From BMS3ABIN04 sp965554225 (lineage in GTDB: Bacteria; Bacteroidota; Ignavibacteria; Ignavibacteriales; Melioribacteraceae): DNA of 26,882 nucleotides. Below are positions 7,930 through 15,550 of this stretch, one piece after another (within the stretch, counting starts at the first letter, position 1; the number at the start of each line of letters is the position of its first letter). The translations under genes and the position numbers were made by a program. Where the stretch lies: the NCBI GenBank assembly GCA_965554225.1, contig CBEVZC010000030.1:1-26882 (forward strand), given 5' to 3'. Under the pieces are notes generated by a model, which worked only from the letters and a program-made list of their open reading frames with translations, was not told where the DNA came from and did no database searches.

Positions 7930-9003
7930 CTATAATAAAGTAATTATTCCAATAATGACTAAATTTAAAACAGCGTAAGGAATTAAATATTTCCAGCAAA
8001 CATTCATCAGCTGATCAACTCTTAATCGCGGTAAAGTCCATCTTAACCACATTTGTACAAAAACTAAAAACACACCTTTTAATAAAAACCAGAATAGCTG
8101 CTCAAATGGTATAAGCCAGTGTATTCCCAATGAATTTCCTAAATAGCCGAAAGGTGATTGATAACCGCCTAGAAAGAACGCAACTAAAACGGCTGAAACT
8201 GCAAACATATTAGCATATTCTGCTAAAAAGAACATTGCGAACTTCATTCCGCTATATTCAGTATGAAAACCGGAAACAAGTTCCGACTCGGCTTCGGGTA
8301 TATCAAACGGTGTTCTATTTACTTCGGCAAGTGTGCTGATAAACATTATTAAAAATCCAATAAACATAAACGGAATAAGTAAAACCTTTGCAATTCCGCT
8401 AACAGCAACACCACCGAGAATATTCCAATTCCAAAAATAAGCTGTTTGCTGATGACTAATAGTATCCAGATTTAATGTACCTGTAAGCATAACAAGAGAA
8501 AGAACAACAAGCGCAGTGGGAATTTCGTAACTGATTATCTGCGCTGCGGATCTCATTGCGCCCAATAAAGAATATTTATTGTTTGAAGCCCATCCACCCA
8601 TTAGAATTCCAAGAACAACAAAACTTGATATGGCAATAATATAAAATGCTCCAAGACTAATATTAGAGCCTATATAAGCGCTTGAAAAGGGAATTGCAGC
8701 ATATGCAGCGTAACTGCCGATAAATAAAACAAAAGGAGCTAAGTTAAAAAATTTCTTATCAGCAAGAGGAGTAGTAATATCTTCTTTTTGAATCAGTTTT
8801 ACTAGATCGGCAACAGTTTGCAGTAAACCGTGATAGCCTACTCTCATCGGACCGAGTCTATCCTGCATATGAGCCGAAACCTTTCTTTCACCGAGCACGG
8901 CAAATAAAACAAAAGGAAGTACCCAGACAAAAAGCGGTAATGCTCCGGCTATAAAATAAGCTACTATATCACTTCCTATCCAATTTGATAAAATATCGTA
9001 CAT
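7930..9003 (-). CDS. nuoH: NADH-quinone oxidoreductase-like complex I, subunit H
   Basis: 357 residues, eight or nine membrane helices. It forms the membrane part of the quinone chamber. The family's acidic loop is visible as NRTPFDIPEAESELVSGFH, and the first loop has VLGERKVSAHMQDRLGPMRV. The ATG (9001-9003) overlaps the nuoD stop as TAATG, so the two genes are translationally coupled. Length and motifs are canonical. Confidence 0.97.
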   Translation of the reverse strand: MYDILSNWIGSDIVAYFIAGALPLFVWVLPFVLFAVLGERKVSAHMQDRLGPMRVGYHGLLQTVADLVKLIQKEDITTPLADKKFFNLAPFVLFIGSYAAYAAIPFSSAYIGSNISLGAFYIIAISSFVVLGILMGGWASNNKYSLLGAMRSAAQIISYEIPTALVVLSLVMLTGTLNLDTISHQQTAYFWNWNILGGVAVSGIAKVLLIPFMFIGFLIMFISTLAEVNRTPFDIPEAESELVSGFHTEYSGMKFAMFFLAEYANMFAVSAVLVAFFLGGYQSPFGYLGNSLGIHWLIPFEQLFWFLLKGVFLVFVQMWLRWTLPRLRVDQLMNVCWKYLIPYAVLNLVIIGIITLL

Positions 9004-10118
9004 TATCTATCAACCTCGCCTAAAACTATATCGGTACTGCCTAAAATTGCAATTAGATCAGCCACAAGATGTCCTTTGCTTAGTTCACCAAGTACAGAAA
9101 GGTTTACAAAAGAAGGACCTCTAACTTTTACTCTTAGCGGATTAACCGATCCGTCACTGATAATAAAATAGCCTAATTCGCCTTTCGGGTTTTCCGTTCT
9201 TGAATAAACAGTTCCCTTAGTAGGTTTAACTCTTCTCGGTACTGCAGCGTGAACATCACCATCGGGAATTTGATCGATAGCCTGCTCGATTATTTTGAGA
9301 CTTTCTTCCATTTCTTGAACTCGAACAAAATATCTATCCCAAGAATCGCCGACCGTTCCCATTACGCCCTTACCAACCGGAATATCAAAATCAAATCTAT
9401 CGTAAATAGAATAAGGATCGTTTTTTCTTAAATCCCATTTTAATCCGCTGGCTCTTAACATTGGACCTGTAACGCCATAATTTACTGCGGTCTCTACCGG
9501 AAGTATTCCAACATTAGCAGTTCTTTCTATAAAAATTTTATTAAATGATAATAACTCGTTAAGCTCAACAATTTTAGGTCTAAAATATTCTACAAATTCT
9601 TTTGTCATTCGCTGGAAATCAGGATGAATATCGTGAGAAAGACCGCCTACCCAAATATAATTGTATAACAGCCTTGCGCCGCATGTCATTTCAAAAAGTG
9701 TTAATATTTTTTCCCGGTCTCTAAAACAATATAAAAACGGTGTGAATGCACCGATATCAACACCGTATGTACCGAGAGCAACAAGATGCGAAGCTATTCT
9801 CTGAAGTTCCGCCATTATTACCCGAATATACTCAACACGTTCCGGGATTTCTATTTTTAATAATTTTTCAACAGCTATTGCATAGCCTAAATTATTAGAC
9901 ATTGAAGCGAGATAATCCAATCTGTCGGTATAAGGAATTACTTGCGGGTAAGTCATTGCTTCCGCATGTTTTTCGAAGCATCGATGAAGATAACCAATAT
10001 GCGGCTTAACGTCAACAATCAGTTCACCTTCCAGTTCAACTACTAATCTCAAAACACCGTGTGTTGACGGGTGTTGAGGTCCCATGTTCAGTACAATTTC
10101 TTCAGTCTTTAAAGCCAT
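9003..10118 (-). CDS. nuoD: NADH-quinone oxidoreductase-like complex I, subunit D (49-kDa)
   Basis: 371 residues; the peripheral-arm subunit that, with NuoB, lines the quinone site. The N-terminal loop LNMGPQHPSTHGVLRL carries the family's quinone-site histidine, and PHIGYLHRCFEKHAE follows. The C-terminus ends in DIVLGEVDR, as usual for the family; the [NiFe] cysteines of the related hydrogenases are absent, so it is complex I rather than a hydrogenase. It is separate from nuoC, not fused as in E. coli. The ATG is at 10116-10118, 46 bases after the nuoC stop, the longest gap between the genes in this operon. Confidence 0.97.
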   Translation of the reverse strand: MALKTEEIVLNMGPQHPSTHGVLRLVVELEGELIVDVKPHIGYLHRCFEKHAEAMTYPQVIPYTDRLDYLASMSNNLGYAIAVEKLLKIEIPERVEYIRVIMAELQRIASHLVALGTYGVDIGAFTPFLYCFRDREKILTLFEMTCGARLLYNYIWVGGLSHDIHPDFQRMTKEFVEYFRPKIVELNELLSFNKIFIERTANVGILPVETAVNYGVTGPMLRASGLKWDLRKNDPYSIYDRFDFDIPVGKGVMGTVGDSWDRYFVRVQEMEESLKIIEQAIDQIPDGDVHAAVPRRVKPTKGTVYSRTENPKGELGYFIISDGSVNPLRVKVRGPSFVNLSVLGELSKGHLVADLIAILGSTDIVLGEVDR

Positions 10119-10164
10119 TATCTTAGTAGTTAATCAAAAAAATAATTAATAATACAGTACAATA

Positions 10165-10692
10165 TTAATATGGAACTTTCATCCCCTGATAAAATTCCGG
10201 ATTTTTATAATCCTTTCTTAACGGATATCCGGCTTCCCAATCTTCAGGCATTAAAATTCTTCTTAAATCGGGATGGTTTAGGAATACTATACCAAGCATG
10301 TCGAAGGCTTCTCTTTCGTGCCAATCGGCAGATCTCCAAACGGATTCAATAGATTCAACTTTAGGATCTTCCCTCGGAGTTGATACTTTTATGTTTACTT
10401 TATGGCCTAGTTCAATTGAGTGCAGGTTGTAATAAACACTAAGTGTTCCGCCTGTAATTATATCCATTTCTTCTTCGTCTTTTGTCTTTTCACCGTTTGC
10501 ATCATCAACACCGGAAAGACACATAAGAGTATCGAATTTTAGATTTTCGTTATCTCTTAAGAACAAACAAATATCTTTTATTGCCGTCGGATCAATAACT
10601 ATATAAGATTCAACAGGAAGTTCGGAATCAAATCCTAAAATTTTATCACCGAATTTCGTCTGCAATATGTTAAAAATTTCTTCCGGAGTCAT
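10165..10692 (-). CDS. nuoC: NADH-quinone oxidoreductase-like complex I, subunit C (30-kDa)
   Basis: 175 residues. The signature region REAFDMLGIVFLNHPDLRRI followed by EDWEAGYPLRKDY is diagnostic for the 30-kDa subunit, which supports NuoD and NuoB in the peripheral arm. The acidic insert around residues 65-80 (DDANGEKTKDEEEMD) is surface-like. The ATG (10690-10692) overlaps the nuoB stop as TAATG, with an upstream ribosome site inside the end of nuoB not obvious, so translational coupling is likely. Confidence 0.96.
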   Translation of the reverse strand: MTPEEIFNILQTKFGDKILGFDSELPVESYIVIDPTAIKDICLFLRDNENLKFDTLMCLSGVDDANGEKTKDEEEMDIITGGTLSVYYNLHSIELGHKVNIKVSTPREDPKVESIESVWRSADWHEREAFDMLGIVFLNHPDLRRILMPEDWEAGYPLRKDYKNPEFYQGMKVPY

Positions 10693-11183
10693 TATACAGT
10701 TTTCTTCCTCAAAGTTTCATGTCTAATTTTTTCTTGTAATTTTAATAATCCTTCTAATAACGCTTCGGGTCTCGGCGGGCAGCCGGGAACATAAACGTCA
10801 ACAGGAATAACTCTATCAATTCCTTTTAAAACATGATAGCCGTGTTCCCAATAAGGTCCGCCGCAATTTGAGCAGCTGCCCATAGAAATAATATATTTTG
10901 GGTCAGGCATTTGTTCATACAATCTTTTAATCCTAGTAGCCATTTTTAAAGTAACAGTTCCGGAAATAATAATTGCATCTGCTTGACGCGGAGAAGGGCG
11001 GGGAATTACACCAAATCTATCAAAATCGTAATGGGAAGCTGAAGTAGCCATCATTTCAATTGCACAGCAGGCTAAACCGAAACTTAATTGCCAGATTGAA
11101 GAAAGCCTGGCCCAATTAAATAAATTTTCGGTAGTGGCAATTACTATATTGCTTTCGTTAAATTCTCTATCTAATAATCCCAT
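10692..11183 (-). CDS. nuoB: NADH-quinone oxidoreductase-like complex I, subunit B (N2 cluster)
   Basis: 163 residues. All four ligands of the terminal cluster N2 are present: the adjacent pair C39-C40 in FGLACCAIEMM, C104 in MGSCSNCGG, and C135 in VPGCPPRPEAL. This subunit hands electrons to the quinone. The ATG is at 11181-11183, 8 bases after nuoA. Length is typical. Confidence 0.97.
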   Translation of the reverse strand: MGLLDREFNESNIVIATTENLFNWARLSSIWQLSFGLACCAIEMMATSASHYDFDRFGVIPRPSPRQADAIIISGTVTLKMATRIKRLYEQMPDPKYIISMGSCSNCGGPYWEHGYHVLKGIDRVIPVDVYVPGCPPRPEALLEGLLKLQEKIRHETLRKKTV

Positions 11184-11191
11184 AGTAAACT

Positions 11192-11644
11192 TTATTGTTT
11201 GTCAGTTTCGGAAATCACTTCTTTTTTAACCGGTAATGCAATCTTACTTTCAAATTTTACATCAATTTTCGGCTGCTTAATTTTAGGGCGCTCCCATTCA
11301 AGATCGCCTTTTCTCCATTCGTAAGCCATTCCTAAGAATAAAACCAAAAGGAATATCATACCAACAATAAATCCATATACACCGAACTCCTTATATGTTA
11401 CTGCCCAAGGAAATAAAAGAACTACCTCAACGTCAAAGATTAAAAAGATAAGAGCAACTACATAAAAACGGATATTAAATTTCATCCATGGCGAACCAAC
11501 CGGTTCTTCACCGCACTCATAAATTTTAAGTTTTTCTTGTGAGGGTCTTTTAGGGCGTATAAGGTATGCTGCAAAGAGTGCTATGCCAACAAACGCACTT
11601 GCAACAATCATAAAAACGAAAATCTTACCAAATTCTGTTAACAT
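11192..11644 (-). CDS. nuoA: NADH-quinone oxidoreductase-like complex I, subunit A
   Basis: 150 residues with three membrane helices and the family loop KIYECGEEPVGSPWMKFNIR between helices 1 and 2, followed by FLIFDVEVVLLFPWA with the conserved acidic pair. The C-terminal 40 residues are a charged tail (KQPKIDVKFESK...), slightly longer than in short homologues. It is the first gene of the operon; the ATG at 11642-11644 is about 17 bases downstream of the predicted transcription start. The Shine-Dalgarno is weak (AGAG). Confidence 0.96.
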   Translation of the reverse strand: MLTEFGKIFVFMIVASAFVGIALFAAYLIRPKRPSQEKLKIYECGEEPVGSPWMKFNIRFYVVALIFLIFDVEVVLLFPWAVTYKEFGVYGFIVGMIFLLVLFLGMAYEWRKGDLEWERPKIKQPKIDVKFESKIALPVKKEVISETDKQ

Positions 11645-11667
11645 AGTCTCTAAAAAATTTTCATGTA

Positions 11668-11696
11668 AAACTACTATTCACTGTTTAGAATGTCAA
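11668..11696 (-). promoter_or_regulatory. nuoA: predicted promoter of the nuo operon
   Basis: Minus strand: a consensus -35 box TTGACA (11691-11696), a 17-base spacer and TAGTTT (11668-11673) as -10. It points straight at nuoA and would give a leader of about 17 bases. This is the best primary-sigma-type promoter seen in the window; activity is inferred from sequence only. Confidence 0.6.
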
Positions 11697-11764
11697 GAAA
11701 TGTTTGGTTGATATTAGAAAAAAAATAAGACCTTAATGACTAATTTAACGAAATTATTTAAGAA

Positions 11765-12724
11765 TTATAAAAGGAAAGTCCTGAATGTGATTACACTTAT
11801 CAATATTTTTTTAATCCTGTAAAATATCAGTTTGTAAAGATTTGATTTTGCAAACATCAAGAACAAATAAGTATAGGCTATTTTAGGTCTACCGCAAATG
11901 TAAATGTCGTCCCAGCGAGGATTAAATTTATTTTTAAAATTGTAAAGACCTTTGTAATTATAAGCAAATTTAAAAGCTTGACCTGCTTTATTAATAAGAT
12001 AGGCTCTACTTAAAAAGCTGAATTTTTTTTCATTGAAAACAAACGGCACTTCACCAAGACTCCATTCCTTGTAATCTGTCTTGCGAAGTATAATAAATAT
12101 AGAATAAATTAATGCTTCCATAATTCCAACCGGAGCATGTTTCCTTCGGAGAAGCAGTTCGGTTTGTAATTTGGTTGCAGAATTAATAGAAACTTGAATT
12201 GCCCCGAGCCACTCACCGGAATGGCTTTTAAAAACGAACATTTTTGTACCAGGTATAAAATTCAACACATAAAGATGTTTTAACCTCGGTTCTGAATAGT
12301 GAGTTGTGCATTTTTTGAACTGCTCAATTTTTTCCGCATTATCTCTAGAGTATTCAAGTTCTATTACTTTCCCATGCTTAAATCCCCGTTTCACTAATTC
12401 TTTAAGGGATTTTTTCTTGAAATAATCTTTGTCTAACTCTAAAACCGCTTCCATACCAAGGTGAAGTCTTGCAAATCCTTGCTTTTCTAAAAAATCCGTT
12501 ATTTCCAAATCACAGCCGCGAATTATTATTTTATTTCCATAGTTGTTTGCAGCATCAGTTAAAATTGATAAAGATTCGTAGTTAAATGGAAAATTAGCTA
12601 ACGACAGCCATTTTGCATTGTTATATAGTTTAACATATTTAATCTTTGGTGTTGGACTTTTGTCCTTTATCCAGCTGAGGGGAATATTTTTGACGTTTAA
12701 AGATTTGGGTGAGTAATTTTTCAA
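11765..12724 (-). CDS. MprF C-terminal-like (DUF2156, GNAT-fold) protein
   Basis: 319 residues. The order of segments follows the catalytic domain of phosphatidylglycerol lysyltransferases (MprF): IIIRGCDLEITDFLEKQGFARLHLG, then EAVLELDKDYFKKKSLKELVKRGFKHG, then a core strand region FVFKSHSGEWLGAIQVS, then the family-like segment APVGIMEALIYSIFI ... EWSLGEVPF. The N-terminal flippase membrane domain of MprF is absent, so it is a stand-alone acyltransferase-like domain; the hydrophobic and basic C-terminus (about 280-319) may attach it to the membrane. The substrate is unknown: aminoacyl transfer to lipid is one option, another GNAT-type acylation is equally possible. It lies 120 bases upstream of nuoA, on the same strand, but the nuo promoter lies between, so it need not be part of that operon. 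Confidence 0.62.
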   Translation of the reverse strand: MKNYSPKSLNVKNIPLSWIKDKSPTPKIKYVKLYNNAKWLSLANFPFNYESLSILTDAANNYGNKIIIRGCDLEITDFLEKQGFARLHLGMEAVLELDKDYFKKKSLKELVKRGFKHGKVIELEYSRDNAEKIEQFKKCTTHYSEPRLKHLYVLNFIPGTKMFVFKSHSGEWLGAIQVSINSATKLQTELLLRRKHAPVGIMEALIYSIFIILRKTDYKEWSLGEVPFVFNEKKFSFLSRAYLINKAGQAFKFAYNYKGLYNFKNKFNPRWDDIYICGRPKIAYTYLFLMFAKSNLYKLIFYRIKKILISVITFRTFLL

Positions 12725-12772
12725 GTTTCTAAATTAGTTTATAAATTAAATTTTTTACTACTAATTTAATAA

Positions 12773-12819
12773 AAAACGGTTATTGAATCATTTCCCCCGT
12801 ATGAACCAATAACCGTTTT
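12773..12819. terminator. long hairpin with T tracts, terminator-like on both strands
   Basis: AAAACGGTTATTG (12773-12785) and CAATAACCGTTTT (12807-12819) are perfect 13-bp inverted arms; an inner TCAT/ATGA pairing (12788-12791 with 12801-12804) extends the stem around a C-rich loop. On the minus strand the stem is followed by six T, on the plus strand by TTTTCGCTTTTT. The shape is that of a bidirectional terminator, but it lies between divergent genes, with no gene ending into it. On the minus strand it sits 49 bases before the DUF2156-like start codon, so it could be a leader attenuator or the end of a small RNA. Confidence 0.6.
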
Positions 12820-12820
12820 C

Positions 12821-12851
12821 GCTTTTTCTATACGACGTATCGACAAAAAGC
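12821..12851. repeat. inverted repeat with inner palindrome next to the hairpin
   Basis: GCTTTTT (12821-12827) and AAAAAGC (12845-12851) form inverted arms around the palindrome ATACGACGTAT (12830-12840). It abuts the hairpin at 12773-12819. It may be a protein-binding site or part of a leader RNA fold; no known element was recognised. Confidence 0.5.
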
Positions 12852-12923
12852 AAAGTTCCGTAAAAATGTTATTTTAATTTAATTTTGAAAGTGTGTATAT
12901 TCGCATATTAAAAATATTTTTAT

Positions 12924-12997
12924 GGCGCGTTCGTCTAGTGGCTTAGGACGCCGCCCTCTCAAGGCGGAGATCACGGGTTCGAATCCCGTACGCGCTA
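12924..12997 (+). tRNA. tRNA-Glu (anticodon CTC)
   Basis: A full cloverleaf can be drawn: acceptor arms GGCGCGT and ACGCGCT (closing with a G1-U72 wobble, as I recall for Bacteroidota tRNA-Glu), D stem GTCT/GGAC, anticodon stem CCGCC/GGCGG with loop CTCTCAA, a five-base variable region, and T arm ACGGG-TTCGAAT-CCCGT. With U33 fixed by the loop, the anticodon is CTC (12958-12960), reading GAG. The discriminator A73 is followed by CAA, so CCA is not encoded and must be added. It stands alone, upstream of tgt. Confidence 0.93.
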
Positions 12998-13119
12998 CAA
13001 TTTAATCTTAGGATTTTGGGAATTTTAAAATTTTTAGCTCGTTATTCAACAATTCATATTTCTCTGTTGTTAATTGCTGATTGTAGACCTATCTTTACAA
13101 TTCATTTTTTGGAATATAT

Positions 13120-14268
13120 TTGATTTTTAAGCTAGATTCGCAAGATAAAAACAGTAAAGCTAGAGCCGGCACCATTATAACTGATCACGGTGAAATTCCT
13201 ACTCCTATTTTTATGCCAGTTGGAACGCAAGGAACGGTTAAAGCGGTTACCCAAAAGGTTTTGAAGGAGGAAATTCAATCTCCTATTATTTTGGCTAATA
13301 CTTATCATTTATATTTAAGACCCGGAACTGATACTTTAGAAAAAGCCGGCGGGCTTCACAAATTTATGAATTGGGATAATTCCATCTTAACCGATAGCGG
13401 AGGATTTCAAATTTATAGTTTATCGGAATTAAGAAAATTAAAAAGTGACGGTGTAATATTCCGGTCACATCTTGACGGTTCCCAACATTTTTTTACCCCG
13501 GAAAAAGTAATTGAAATTGAAAGAACAATCGGTTCCGATATAATGATGCCGTTAGATGAGTGTACTCCTTATCCCTGCGATTATGATTATGCTAAGAAAT
13601 CAAAAGAACTTACTTCACGGTGGGCAATATTGAATAAGGAAGCTTTTGAAAAGTCGGAACCGCTGTATGGACATAAACAAGCGCTGTTCGGTATTGTTCA
13701 AGGGAGTGTTTATAAAGATTTGCGTGAAGATTCGGCAAAAGACTTAATGAAATTGGATTTCGACGGTTATTCAATCGGCGGTTTAGCGGTTGGCGAACCG
13801 GCGGAAAAAATGTACGAAATTGTTGATTTTACAACTGATATTCTTCCCAGCGAAAAACCGCGTTATTTAATGGGCGTAGGCAGACCTGAAAACATTTTGG
13901 AAGCTATTGAGCGCGGTGTTGATATGTTCGATTGTGTTATGCCAACGCGTAATGCCCGAAATGCATATTTGTTTACAAGTAAGGGAATTGTAAGTATTCG
14001 TAATGCCAAATATAAAGATGATTTTTCATCATTGGATGAAAATTGCGGATGTTATACTTGCCAAAATTTTACCAAATCTTATTTGCGGCATTTATTTATT
14101 GCAAAAGAAATTTTAGCGCTTGAATTAGCAACAATTCACAATCTAAGTTTTTATAGGGATTTGGTAACAACAGCAAGAACAAAAATTTTAGAAGGATCAT
14201 TTTCTTTGTGGAAAAATAAAATAATTGATAAATTATCAATCAATATTAATACTTTAAAGGAGGAATAA
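13120..14268 (+). CDS. tgt: tRNA-guanine transglycosylase (queuine tRNA-ribosyltransferase)
   Basis: 382 residues. It exchanges guanine 34 of GUN-anticodon tRNAs for the queuosine precursor preQ1. Seen in the sequence: PIFMPVGTQGTVKAV near the N-terminus, the base-binding Asp in LTDSGGFQIYS (D92), GIVQGS and YSIGGLAVGEP, the nucleophile Asp in MFDCVMPTRNARN (D271), and the zinc site CGCYTC (C309, C311, C314) with H340. The start is a TTG at 13120-13122; there is no in-frame ATG before the core and the N-terminus MIFKLDSQ aligns well with the family, although the ribosome site (GGA) is weak. The stop abuts yajC. Confidence 0.96.
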   Translation: MIFKLDSQDKNSKARAGTIITDHGEIPTPIFMPVGTQGTVKAVTQKVLKEEIQSPIILANTYHLYLRPGTDTLEKAGGLHKFMNWDNSILTDSGGFQIYSLSELRKLKSDGVIFRSHLDGSQHFFTPEKVIEIERTIGSDIMMPLDECTPYPCDYDYAKKSKELTSRWAILNKEAFEKSEPLYGHKQALFGIVQGSVYKDLREDSAKDLMKLDFDGYSIGGLAVGEPAEKMYEIVDFTTDILPSEKPRYLMGVGRPENILEAIERGVDMFDCVMPTRNARNAYLFTSKGIVSIRNAKYKDDFSSLDENCGCYTCQNFTKSYLRHLFIAKEILALELATIHNLSFYRDLVTTARTKILEGSFSLWKNKIIDKLSININTLKEE

Positions 14269-14583
14269 GTGGATTTACTTTTAGCAATGGCTCCGCAAGG
14301 AGGTCAGCAAGGCGGCGGGGGAATGGTATCAACATTAATTATGTTTGCCGCCATTTTCGCAATTTTTTATTTTATGATTATTAGGCCTCAGCAAAAGAAG
14401 GCAAAAGAAAAACAACGATTGCTCGATAGTTTGCAGAAAGGTGATAAAGTAGTTACTAATGGCGGAATTCATGGTACAATATCGGGACTGGAAGAAAAAA
14501 CAGTACTGCTTGATATAGGTAATAACGTTAAAATGAAAATTGAAAGATCCGCAATTGGGCAAGTAGTTCAAACAAAGAAATAA
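14269..14583 (+). CDS. yajC: preprotein translocase accessory subunit YajC
   Basis: 104 residues: a short glycine/glutamine-rich N-terminus, one membrane helix (about 19-38) ending in the family signature FYFMIIRPQQKKAKEKQ, then a small cytoplasmic domain GDKVVTNGGIHGTISG. YajC associates with SecDF at the inner membrane. The GTG start directly follows the tgt stop and is chosen because AGGAGG (14258-14263) lies at the right distance, inside the end of tgt; the ATG at 14287-14289 has no such site. The tgt-yajC pairing is widespread in bacteria. A terminator follows at once. Confidence 0.95.
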   Translation: MDLLLAMAPQGGQQGGGGMVSTLIMFAAIFAIFYFMIIRPQQKKAKEKQRLLDSLQKGDKVVTNGGIHGTISGLEEKTVLLDIGNNVKMKIERSAIGQVVQTKK

Positions 14584-14591
14584 ATTCCATT

Positions 14592-14621
14592 AAAAAGGTA
14601 GTGATTCTCACTGCCTTTTTT
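14592..14621 (+). terminator. rho-independent terminator after yajC
   Basis: AAAAAGGTAGTGA and TCACTGCCTTTTT form a 13-bp stem (one G-T pair) with a TTC loop and a run of six T. It starts 9 bases after the yajC stop and closes the tgt-yajC unit. Confidence 0.85.
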
Positions 14622-14662
14622 GTGCACACTTTTCATTTATTGCAAATTGAATAGGCGTGAAT

Positions 14663-15550
14663 ATGCCAGGTATTTTAAGTAAAGCAAATAACTTTCTTGG
14701 GATTGGAGTTAAATATTCATCTTTCAACAATTCCAAGATTGTTATTCTTTCGGCGCCATTAGAAAAAACAGTCAGCTACGGAAACGGAACGGGTAAAGGT
14801 CCGCGCGAAATACTTAGAGCTTCTCACTATGTGGAATTTTATGATGAAGAATTGAATAAGGAATTATGTTTTAGTAAAGGAATATGTGCACTAAAACCTT
14901 TAAATTTTGAAAATCTTAGGATTGAAACTGCACTGCAAAAAATTTATAAAATTGCTGAATTCTTGATTAGCGAAGAAAAATTTGTTGTAACATTGGGCGG
15001 GGAACATTCCCTTTCTTTATCACCTATAAAAGCTTATCTGAAAAAGTATCCTGATTTATCCGTGTTGCAGATTGATGCCCATTCCGATTTGAGAGATACT
15101 TATGAAAATTCGAAATATTCTCACGCTTGTGTAATGGCGCGTGTTGCCGAACTGACAAAAAATATTGTACAAGTTGGTATCAGAGCCCAATCAGCGGAAG
15201 AGGCTGAATTTATTAGAAAGAATAAAATTAACACTTTTTACTCCAGAAGTATTCGTAGTTATAAGTTCGAAAAAGACTGGCAGAAAAAAGTTGTATCAAA
15301 ATTAAAAAATAATGTATACATAACTTTTGATTTGGACGGACTTGATCCTTCTCTGCTTCCTGCTACCGGAACTCCCGAACCGGGAGGATTATTTTGGGAT
15401 GAAACAATGAATTTAATTAAACATGTTGGAAAGGAAAGGAACATTGTAGGATTTGATGTAGTTGAACTGGCTCCCTCAAAATATCATCCGGCTTCTAATT
15501 TTGTTGCTGCAAAGTTAGTCTATAAAATTCTTAACTATGCTTTTCAATAA
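14663..15550 (+). CDS. speB: agmatinase / ureohydrolase-family protein
   Basis: About 295 residues. Members hydrolyse agmatine, arginine or related guanidines to urea with a two-manganese centre. The metal motifs are all present: GGEHS near residue 115, DAHSDLRD near 140, and DLDGLDPS near 225, along with SHACVMARV and the C-terminal GFDVVELAP. The sequence is closer in style to agmatinases than to arginases, so putrescine synthesis is the likely role, but the substrate is inferred. The frame is open to a GTG at 14657; I prefer the ATG at 14663 because AGG (14653-14655) is correctly spaced only for it. It is flanked by terminators and looks monocistronic; no arginine decarboxylase is nearby. 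Confidence 0.87.
   Translation: MPGILSKANNFLGIGVKYSSFNNSKIVILSAPLEKTVSYGNGTGKGPREILRASHYVEFYDEELNKELCFSKGICALKPLNFENLRIETALQKIYKIAEFLISEEKFVVTLGGEHSLSLSPIKAYLKKYPDLSVLQIDAHSDLRDTYENSKYSHACVMARVAELTKNIVQVGIRAQSAEEAEFIRKNKINTFYSRSIRSYKFEKDWQKKVVSKLKNNVYITFDLDGLDPSLLPATGTPEPGGLFWDETMNLIKHVGKERNIVGFDVVELAPSKYHPASNFVAAKLVYKILNYAFQ

Larger units (their letters stand above)
12725..13119. other. divergent intergenic region
   Basis: This 395-base stretch separates the leftward DUF2156-like gene from rightward tgt. It holds the long hairpin at 12773-12819, a second inverted repeat at 12821-12851 and tRNA-Glu at 12924-12997. The rest is AT-rich, with no open frame of note. TTGAAA at 12885-12890 could be a -35 box for the tRNA, but no good -10 lies at the right distance. 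Confidence 0.6.

Noticed and set aside
9003..10118. [NiFe]-hydrogenase large subunit
   Set aside because: The nickel-binding cysteine motifs are absent and the context is a complete nuo operon.
13001..13050. AT palindrome AAAATTTTAAAATTTT-like after the tRNA as a terminator
   Set aside because: Only A-T pairs and no G-C stem; too common in this base composition.
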